A stretch of 64,000 bases of DNA from Strigamia acuminata (Eukaryota; Arthropoda; Chilopoda; Geophilomorpha; Linotaeniidae), in NCBI GenBank assembly GCA_949358305.1, contig OX442317.1:10420186-10484185 (forward strand), given 5' to 3'. Shown piece by piece: positions 9,320-17,868 of this stretch. Every line of letters starts with the position of its first letter. Position 1 is the stretch's first letter. The notes under the pieces are model-generated. The model made no database searches, was not told the origin of the DNA, and was given only the letters and a program-made list of their open reading frames with translations. The position numbers and the translations under genes were made by a program.

Positions 9320-11175
9320 GTTACGGTATATTCCTTGGCTTTGCAAGCACTTGCGAAAAACTGCGAATTCGGCAACAAATCTGACAAACTGCAAAATCAG
9401 TTTTTGTAAGGGTTGCAGAATTAGCAGGTGCAACAAGCACTCACTCTGAAAGTTGATGTTGTTTGATGCTGCTGTCACGTTTGCTGCTGCAGCTGAGATC
9501 TCTTTCGAGGAGTTTCCGGACATTGCATCTAAGTCTGCATCGAATCCTATGCTGCATAAAGTGCTCGACTCCAAACCGCATTAAGAGAAGACGGGAGGTG
9601 TAAAACGCTCCTCGAGAAGCACCACCGTATCTGCAGCTCTACAGCAGTCATCCAATCGTAAAGGAAATGCTCCTGTGTGTCAGTCTTGCGGTAAATCAAA
9701 CCATTCTTGCAATTCGTGTCGTTTTCATGAAGCGAAGTGCCACGGTTGTAGACAAACTGGCCATATTCGCCCAGTTTGTCGCTCCTCCTTGCAGAAGACC
9801 ACCGCCACTCATGCTGTCGCAATATTGGAGGACAAAGTTTTATCGAGTCTACACTGGCCGTAAAACCGTAGTCAATTTGGTATACAAGGACCGAAATTTC
9901 CTGTTGCCACTCTGTGTAGCACAGGATGGTCCTATACCGCTGTTAGGAAGAGGTTGGTTATGCATGTTTGGCCTGCTATCCAAAACAGCAGGTGCATTTC
10001 TACATTGGCATGACGATGCAGCCCATCTTCTTGAAAGCATATCTGTGCCTATTGTCGTTAAGTCACTGGTCGAGACTGAACTTGCAAGACTCCAATTGCT
10101 CAGTACCATCACACCGATCACATCATCTTGCTGGGCGACGCTGGTAATTCATGTTAAGAAATTAGACGGCAAAATCAAGTTGTCCAGATTTTACAACTGG
10201 ACCATCAATAAAGCGATTTTACCAACTCATATCCGCTGCCATTATTCACAGATTTTACAATGAAGCTGTTCCGGAGCGAAACATACTCAACCTTAAATTT
10301 AAATTCAGCTTGAATTAGATTAAGAGAGCAAAATGTACCATAATACTCATCTTGGTCTTTTCAGGGTTAACTGGCTCTTTTATGGCATCTCATCTGCTCC
10401 TGTCAGAGAACTATGGACCAATTGACGACTAAGGTGAGCAATACCCAGCCTTATATAGACGATCCTGCGCTGACAGGTGTGACCAATGCTATCCACCTGC
10501 AAAATTTGGATTGACTCCTGTCAACGTTTGCTGGAGCCGGCTTGACCCTGAATCATAAGAAGTGTTGTTTTTTGCAACGGTCAGTGCAATTTCTTGATCT
10601 CAACATTTCAAAATATGACATCTTTCCCATCGACTCGAAACTGGCTACCTTGCATGAAGCAACTCGTCCAACCAATGTCGCCTCATTGAAGTTGTTCCTC
10701 CGACTGATTAAGTATTACAGTCGCTTCATTGCCAACTCTCCAGTATGCTTGAGCCGTTCTCAGGACGACACTAAGTGGGAGTGGACGAAAGAGCATGAAT
10801 CAACATGGAAAAACATGAAAGTTGCAGTGTCTGCTGAGTCGCACTCGCGCATTTCGTTTTTGACTGTCGACATCTCTCCAGTTGAAGTGGGCACCTTTTT
10901 GTTCAGTTGGGATTGACAAACCATTGTTGTCAGCTGCGCAGAGGAACTATGCGCGGATAGAATGTGAAGGTTTCGCAATCATTTATGGAATTTGCAAATT
11001 CCATCACTATTTGTTTGGGCATCGGTTCTCTTTCTGCACTGACCACAAACCCCTTGTTTTGATATTTGGAAATAAGAAGGGATGCAACCAGGTTGTGGCA
11101 GCATGGTTACATGGCTGGGCAGTATTTTTATCTGCCTAAGATTTTATCATAGAGCACATGCCTGCTGTGGACAAT
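9320..11175 (+). pseudogene. gag C-terminus, reverse transcriptase and RNase H remains of element 2
   Basis: Homology to element 1 resumes with ALQALAKNCEFGNKSDKLQN. Two CCHC knuckles follow (CQSCGKSNHSCNSC and CHGCRQTGHIRPVC, 9676-9780). The protease active site is deleted: the sequence jumps from the linker to RNFLLPLCVAQDGPIPLLGR. A further deletion removes the protease-RT linker. RT pieces (KLDGKIKLSRFYNWTINKAIL; IDDPALTG, where element 1 has FIDDSALTG) and RNase H pieces (LTVDISPVEVGTF; CTDHKPLVLIFGNKKGCNQV) are spread over several frames with stops. It is non-functional. Confidence 0.8.
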
Positions 11176-11656
11176 ATCAATATCCAAACCGTCGTGAGTG
11201 CATGTGAGAAGCCAAATAGTCTGAATTGCTAAAACCACCATTCTAAGCCAGTGGTGGCTGACATCTTTATTTGTCAGAAAACAGAAAGCAAGTGAGTTGG
11301 CATGAGATTTGTTCTTCTCAGCCAACCAATACATAAAAGGAGAGAACAAATCAATCCATAATGAGAGTTGATTTGTTCTTTACAAAACAAAGTAAATAAT
11401 CAACGATAAAACCAGCCTTAACAATGGATAAGCTGCTGGGGCAAACTAAATGATAAGAGCTCATCTGAGCAGACGACACAAACGTTAACCATCGCAAAGC
11501 ACACGCCAACCGCAGCATCGTAGTACGCGCAATAGCAATTGGCGCTCGACATCATGACAAGAATACAATGGTAATGCAATGCGCCGTTGTCGCACTATGT
11601 TCGGAAACATGCGACATTAACAGGCTGGCACCATATGACTGCTCCAAATTCCAACA
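11176..11656. mobile_element. unidentified 481-bp insertion with 6-bp target repeat
   Basis: The RNase H end of element 2 reads up to CCTGCTGTGGACAAT and resumes with GACAATGCCATCGTTGATGG. GACAAT (11170-11175 and 11657-11662) flanks 481 bases of unrelated DNA. The insert has no coding potential, no obvious terminal inverted repeat and no TG...CA ends, so it cannot be assigned to a class. Confidence 0.6.
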
Positions 11657-12085
11657 GACAATGCCATCGTTGATGGCTTGTCTTGAATTCCAAACTGGTT
11701 GTAGACATTTAGGCAGACTTAGAAGCAGGTATTAATGCTATTTATTCTGCTTCTATTACAGATTTTCCCAAGTCCGCTACATTCTTGAAAGCTGCTTATG
11801 CAGCTGACGTGGTACTGCAATCTATTTTGCAGCTCGTTCGGACTGGGTGGTAGTCGCGCACTTCAAACATTGCAACTCTTTGTCAATTTATGAAATTTTT
11901 TATTTCTTTTTGACAGGTTGGTGGTTCCAACCACCGCCTATCGCTCAGTTAGCGTTGAGCTCCATGCTGGTCATTACGGCATTGCCCGTACTAAATCGTT
12001 GTCGCGTTTGAAAGCCAGTGAGGTGCCAAAGCGTTGTGAGGAGTTTACTTCCTATCCGACGTACTTGCGGTCCTTAAAACCCACT
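11657..12085 (+). pseudogene. RNase H end and integrase N-terminus of element 2
   Basis: DNAIVDGLS, then an INAIYSASITDFPKS-like linker and VSVELHAGHYGIARTKSLSRL match element 1 in order, with stops between. After about 12010 the sequence no longer matches integrase. The element is truncated within the zinc-finger part of integrase, close to where element 1 also carries its internal deletion. Confidence 0.65.
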
Positions 12086-12878
12086 AGATCAAATAGGCAC
12101 GGATAGAAGGCTCTCTGAGCATTCCAGTATGTCTGACGAACGGACCCGAGAGACGACCAAAAGCGAGATCTAAGACACACCATTGTTCCAGCGACCATAC
12201 GTGATGAATATCTGAAGATTGTGTGAGATGTGGTGAATTGAAACAACATGTTAGCGTTAGCTTAAAACCGGAAGTCGGTTCGTTAAAGTTTATTTCCATT
12301 ATAAGCACAGTGCTCCAGGTGGCGCTCTTACATTAATGACATCATAGAAACTCATAATAATGAGGAACCAGAGGCACCATCTTGGACGATCCATTGACAT
12401 TGTTTGACTTTACACATTGAAGATAAATACTTATACACAATATTTATTGTAAGACGTAAAGCCCAGTAATAAACTGCTTTATTCCTTCAACCATATTGTG
12501 TATATTATTTGGGTAATAACGATCACAAACCACTGAAATTAGACCTAGTTGACTATTTTACACACCCGACAAAGACGCGACAGATGGAACCCGGTGAAAC
12601 CAAGATTTCATTGTGCAGCTGTGAATAAGAAGACCTATCTCCCGCCATTTCTGTGTTCATTTCTTTCTCCATTATTCATTACTTGTATTATTCGCCTGTA
12701 TTATTAACCATGTATTTTCTGATATTGTGTTCAATTTTTTTAAATGTAAACTGGTGTTTTCATTTTCGCACTAAGTATTTTATTCCCTAGACAGCTTAAC
12801 CATCTTTAACATACAGCACCATATTTGTTATTTTTTCGTGTTTGGGTTAGTACATTAACAAAGATCGAATAGCCAGCC

Positions 12879-12910
12879 AACATTTGCTGATGCCTGCATC
12901 AGCAAATGTT
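12879..12910. repeat. 15-bp perfect inverted repeat, 2-base spacer
   Basis: AACATTTGCTGATGC, then CT, then its exact reverse complement. It could form a cruciform or an RNA hairpin. No flanking element was recognised. Confidence 0.85.
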
Positions 12911-13033
12911 GCTGCTGATTTTCTTTTTATCGCAAAGTTTTCTGTTGTATCAGAAATTTAAATTGGAGTTCGGGGCTTCCTGGATTTTCAATTTGGTCGT
13001 GTAGAAGGTTTCTGATTTATTTTCGACTTGAAA

Positions 13034-13055
13034 CGGTTGAGCAGCTGCTCAACCG
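13034..13055. repeat. 22-bp perfect palindrome
   Basis: The arm CGGTTGAGCAG is followed directly by its reverse complement with no spacer. It lies 124 bases after the inverted repeat at 12879-12910. Confidence 0.85.
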
Positions 13056-14893
13056 GCTGGGAGCCTTAACCACTTTCTACCAAACAACTGCTATTCTTCT
13101 TATACATATCTATCTATCTTTCTAACGTGGTTGTTGTTGTTGCTTTATTTTTTATTTTTTATTTAGTCCTTTTCCATTTCATTTTATATTTAAAAATGAA
13201 AACTTTTATCCGAGGAATTCTGCGATACTCAAGGATTTATCTCCCCATTGGCTTAACATGGCCATGTAAACTAAAGTCCGCATTGTCAAAGGATTAATAA
13301 ATAAATGACCCCGCTTTAAACAATTTAGGCTTATTTTAGTGAAACAAGCACTCATGGTTTTCTGGTGATTTACAATGCTTTTATATTGTGTTTACTGCAA
13401 TATTGCCACCAGGGACCACCAATAAAGAGAAAAAATGCACATGAGCACTTGGCAATTGTGAAAAGCACGAATCACCTCATGCAATGCAAACAAACGGTAA
13501 CGGTCATGATCAGACATGTAATCAAGAAAGACAAAGCAAACGTGAAATATTGAATGTTGCTTGCATTGTGCGCAAAATTTTAATTTCCAAACTCGGAATT
13601 AATATACAACTTTTTCACTTTACAGCCTCTTTTCAAATACAGAATAAAAAGTTTATGTCTCGCTTGGCATTGCTGTCACTAGAGGGTATGGGACGTAAAA
13701 GCGCCAAATGAAAACGAAACGAACGAACGAAAACAACGAGTGAATTACACTTGAACCACATTAAACTCCGCTAAACCGTTTCCGGAAATGACACGGAATT
13801 GAGTGAAATATTAAGTGTAAAAATGTTTGCGCTCTTATTTTAACTCTAATTCGTGGCACTGTCGCTTCATCTCGTCTCATCACATGGTCGTCTCCTGTGG
13901 GGCGTTTTAAAGGTGAGTGGCAAACTGGCAATGCGCGACACGAGAACGAGAACGAGATAGTCTACCTCAAGATTGGCCCGAATCGGATCCCGTTGGTGTC
14001 GTGCGGATGTCGTGAATAATGCATGGGGTAGCCGCTTCCGATTCACGGTTGGAATTAATGGTTGCAGCCAATTGATTCCGATGGAGATCACGTGAGCACA
14101 TTGGAAAGCCATTAGGGCGCCGCTATGCGACAATCGATTCAAACAGCACGCCGTGGGAGAAGCGGGCGACTCGGCTTCGTTTAAAAGCTGATTCTCAGCT
14201 CGTCTCGTTTCACATCCTTTTTTCGCCAATGCTCGATTCCTGCAAACGTAATCGATTTTAATTTTAGTCGGGGGATGCGACTCCAACAAAATGCCTCGGG
14301 TTCAAATTGATTTTTATGCCGTGCAGTGCAGTGCGCTTACTATTTGTTTGAGAAGAACTTTTTTCTTGCTGGCAGGCTTCCTTTCAACACAACTTTTCAA
14401 AAAAGTTGGGTCTTGTGTTTTCAATCATCTTTCTTCAATTTCCATTCCAAAAAAACCTGATTTGGTATTTTAAGCTTGATTATTCAAAATGCGACTAATT
14501 GTTATTTATTTTTCTAGAAAAAAAACCAAGCCCATCTAAGTTTTGTGCACAAGTTAATTGCTAATTAGTATGTTGTTGCCAGCACGAATTTCTACACAAA
14601 GGAACTGAAATTGTTTGTCAAAAAAGTGTCTCTTGATAGAAAAGTGTTGTGTGATTATCGCGCTATTGACTGTGTGTTGTCTTATTGTTTTATGTCTAAA
14701 GATTGCGCTAGTTGAATTGTAGTTATTGGTTACAGTAGTCATCATTGTTTTCTGTTTTGTAATGGCAGTAAAGGTTTATGCCTCTTCAACTGCGACTCTT
14801 CTGACACAACCCAAGCAATGGCGAAGCAGAAAATCGGACTTTTGGTACCTGAATTGTGGAGTTTTAAGGTAGCACTACCAGAATGCACACTCG

Positions 14894-15129
14894 GTTCAAA
14901 AATATATGTTACAATATATTGCTTTTCACTTAATGCATTGCTGACTTACGTATATTATTATTTGTACATTAAATAATGCATTTCACAACACAATTGTGGA
15001 AAAAATGCATTTTGGAAATGAATTCATTTTTGACAAATGATAGTGCCGGTATTGGGAATACATAATACATTTTACAATAGCATGCAAAAATGTCGTGCAT
15101 TGCAATATAATTTCAATGTATTTTTGAAC
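14894..15129. mobile_element. MITE-like element, copy A of a dispersed family
   Basis: It starts GTTCAAAAATATATGTTACA and ends with the inverse of GTTCAAAAATACATTGAAAT, giving imperfect terminal inverted repeats of about 29 bases. The interior (CATTTTTGACAAATGATA; AATAGCATGCAAAAATG) recurs at 30850-31010 and 43721-44010. It has no coding capacity, so it is a non-autonomous DNA element of unknown superfamily. Confidence 0.65.
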
Positions 15130-16711
15130 AATATACAATATACATTTATTTCAGCCTAAATGGAATGAGAGTGAGAATGATTTTCCTCTAATGACGAGTG
15201 ATTTGTTTGTTTGTTGTTTATATCGTTTTGCAAAATCATTTTTCTGAATAACATATTCGCCTAATGCTCGAGTGTTGTGCGTAGAGCGCGAGTGGTTTGT
15301 GAAAACATTATTTCACAAGACATTAGGCAGAAAAACAATGTCGCAATCACAAACTAGTGACATTAGAGGCAGCGAGTGCAGTTGAGCTACAGGTAGACTA
15401 CCCAGTATTGGATTCCAGCTATTACTCGGCGTGGGAATATTAAGTCACTTCTGTAGACTTACATAATAAATGTATGTGCAAATCGAGTTCCCCCATTACA
15501 GTGCTGGAGTGGAACTCACGGTGGGGTGGGGTTGGAGGAGCTTAAAGATTTAAAATTTAATGCAATCACAAAATGTACAAAAACGCGCCAAAACTTATGC
15601 GAATGTATTCACACAACACGTGAGTTGTGAATCATGAAAACATGAAAACATGAATTATGAATTGCACGTGTAAGCAGTATACTTCCTACTCAATTAAAGC
15701 AAAACTGTACCCAGTTTTAAAGCTGTAAAAGCAGTCCATAATTTTAACCGATCCTCGAGTGTAAAGAATTTGGACAATATTTCACACTGCATTATTCAGG
15801 TTACACATACACACACAGCCAACTGTACTTGTACTATATGATACATATATCACTGGAAGGAAAGTCTTATGGGATAACATACGAAGCGCTTTACTCGGCC
15901 AAATCCATACATTTGCGAGCTTCTCTCATCACATCACCACAAAATGTGAACATTTCTCGATATTTATTGTTCAGAATTTCTAGATTCGCACTTTTTTTTA
16001 TTGCTAAAAAATATCCGAGTTTTCGGTTGCAAAAACTCACATAAACCAACGTTATGTCTAAGGAGCTTTTGAAGATACATTATCGTACATTGTGCCTTTA
16101 GTCTTTTCTTTAAAAAAGAAAAGGAAAGAGAAAAAAAAGGTATAATGAGACTGTTGTTAACATTCCCCTCTGGTCAGATGTCACAGATTCTAGCGAGGCC
16201 TACAACACATGATTGCAATTCCTCCCTAACCACTCTGCGTGCCTTGCTATTCAAATTGATGCAAAGCAATTGGGGTAAAGAGAAATGGAAACGTTATATC
16301 ATCAAACGAGCAAAAATAGCACTGCTTTACATGCGTATGAAGATTTAAATAGAATCAAACTTGAAGGGAAACGTCAATCATACGCACAAAATGAATTCCC
16401 GTGCAACCGTTCGTTCAAACGAGGTGATTTTTGAATGACAATTCATGGCTAGACGCATTTATTTACTAACAGTCGAATACCCGCACACATTGCCTCACTT
16501 TGTTATTCCCATTTGGGATGGATGCTACGGCCTGTCAGGCTAATGGTTCAAAAATGTATTTTTCAATATAATTTTAGATTTGCCGAATTAATGTATTAAG
16601 AAATGTATAGCTTTTCGTGGAATTTCAATAAATTAATCAATACAATTTTTTGCGATCCGGGTTTATTATTACAATCAGTGTCCACTCTTGTAAGGCTAAA
16701 CAAAGTTTTAA
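15130..16711. other. AT-rich non-coding DNA with a MITE end
   Basis: No gene seen. At about 16547-16610, GGTTCAAAAATGTATTTTTC and the following bases match one end of the MITE family at 14894-15129, so a partial copy is present. The rest shows nothing organised. Confidence 0.4.
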
Positions 16712-17014
16712 TTGCTGATCGAACAGGAGACAATCGAACAAGGTGCAGACGACATCGACACTTTGGAACAATTCGGAAAAAATATAAAGTGGGTGAATGA
16801 TCACTACGAGGTCGGGTTACCATGGAAATTCAACAAGAGAGAACTCGACAACAACCACGAAACAGCCAAAAAGCGATTTTGGAGCTTGGTGAATCGATTT
16901 CGAAAAAATCTCAAGATGTATCTCGAATACAAGAAGGTGATCGAGGAATAGCTTTTGACCGGTATTGTCGAGAAAGTCCCGAGCATGAGTACGTTGAATA
17001 CAATTTATTACATT
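16712..17014 (+). pseudogene. BEL/Pao pol fragment, left half
   Basis: The reading IKWVNDHYEVGLPWKFNKRE, followed by NRFRKNLKMYLEYKKVIEE, matches the start of the BEL/Pao reverse-transcriptase region, and matches the element at 32140-39043 residue by residue in many places. A stop (16949-16951) follows VIEE, then the same frame continues IVEKVP...TIYYI to 17014, where the large gypsy element begins. The reading resumes in phase at 29801 through the CATT target duplication (IPDQPMIDKT...). This proves that the gypsy element landed in an already resident BEL copy. Confidence 0.85.
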
Positions 17015-17832
17015 TGTCGCGTCCTACCTGGTGATAGGTTTAATGAGCTAACGTGTATTACTTTACCTGTGATTCTACTAAATATGTAAATTACCCAAAT
17101 GAATACTAAGTATATGTAAATGAACAAACAGGTTTATTCAATAGGCGTAAGCCTTAAAATACACTCAGTATAAAACTAGAGTTGACTTGGTCAGAGTCGA
17201 ACAAAGGATTTCTCAAGATGGCGTCGTCGGTTCCGCGTGGTCGGCGGAACAAAGGCGGCGTCTCGAGTTGTCGTAAATTCGTCACGGATTCGTCGTTCAC
17301 GGACGCGGTGGAATGCTCTTTCGAGTCTTCTATCCGTGCCTGTTGTCTAGGGGTTGGTTTTAGCGTCGCAAGGCTCCGTCCAGAAACGGGGAGTTTCTTA
17401 CAGGGCACTCGGACACTTTAGTGGTGGAATAACCGTGGGTCGGTTATTCGGTGTGAATTCACAAGGGTTATTTTCCTGCTTTCGCGGGAAATAAACGCAC
17501 AGTGTAAATTCGTGAGAGTTACAGTTGCACTGGAATCAGCGGTCCTCGATCAATCCTAACTTTTGGTGGAGTTGGCCTGACGGTGAGGTAGTTGCTGTGT
17601 TCTTGGTGTCGTTTGTGTAAGTTCTGTTTTTAGGGCGCGAAACTCTACCTGATATAGGCCAGGGTGAGGGGCCTGGCTCGGCCAATGGGGGCCGTCCACG
17701 CATCACCTCACCCCCTCGGGGCACGCGCTTCCCAGGGGGGGAAGGCGGAGCCAGCGCGAGGGAACTGACCTTTCTTAGTGACTCATGCGGATGGCGTCCA
17801 CTGGAGGGACGACCACCCGCGGGGTCACCACA
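17015..17832 (-). repeat. 3' LTR of element 3 (sense strand minus)
   Basis: This 818-bp repeat is TG...CA type on both strands and identical by eye to 28983-29800. In sense orientation it has a TATATC box (complement of 17651-17656) and an AATAAA polyadenylation signal (complement of 17133-17138). Confidence 0.95.
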
Positions 17833-17845
17833 CGTCCCTCCCCCA
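17833..17845 (-). promoter_or_regulatory. polypurine tract of element 3
   Basis: On the sense strand TGGGGGAGGGACG lies directly before the 3' LTR, 23 bases after the stop codon of the third ORF. This is the expected site of the plus-strand primer. Confidence 0.8.
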
Positions 17846-17868
17846 GCTTCGATCATCGATCGGGGCGA

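Larger units (their letters stand above)
7296..12085 (+). mobile_element. decayed Mag-like element 2 with nested insertions
   Basis: This is a relative of element 1 with the same leader and Gag start (MSSLKG.PREYD.ADDWELYC). It is riddled with stops, frameshifts and deletions. It is broken twice by other DNA: 7919-9319 and 11176-11656. After these are set aside, pieces follow in the right order: LTR relic, gag N-terminus, gag C-terminus with zinc knuckles, an abridged protease/reverse transcriptase, RNase H, and the start of integrase (ELHAGHYGIARTKS, ending near 12000). No 3' LTR copy was found, so the 3' end is lost or too changed to see. Confidence 0.8.
12086..14893. other. non-coding DNA, two long palindromes, GC-richer island
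   Basis: No gene is recognised. Around 12160-12290 a stop-ridden reading (ARSKTHH...VRCGELK) faintly recalls the end of copia RNase H, which could be the far side of the relic at 7032, but this is weak. Palindromes at 12879-12910 and 13034-13055 are listed separately. From about 13690 to 14330 the DNA is richer in G+C with several CpG, and a 140-codon antisense frame there shows no domain. Confidence 0.4.

Noticed and set aside
12160-12290. End of copia RNase H
   Set aside because: Only a loose resemblance (ARSK...GELK) across stops. Mentioned but not annotated as a feature.
13867-14289. 140-codon antisense frame in a GC-richer island, possible host exon
   Set aside because: No domain, no clear splice context and no coding signature that I can judge by eye.
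17154-17408. 84-codon frame in the LTR of element 3 (repeated at 29122-29376)
   Set aside because: Appears twice only because the LTR is repeated. No domain or start context.
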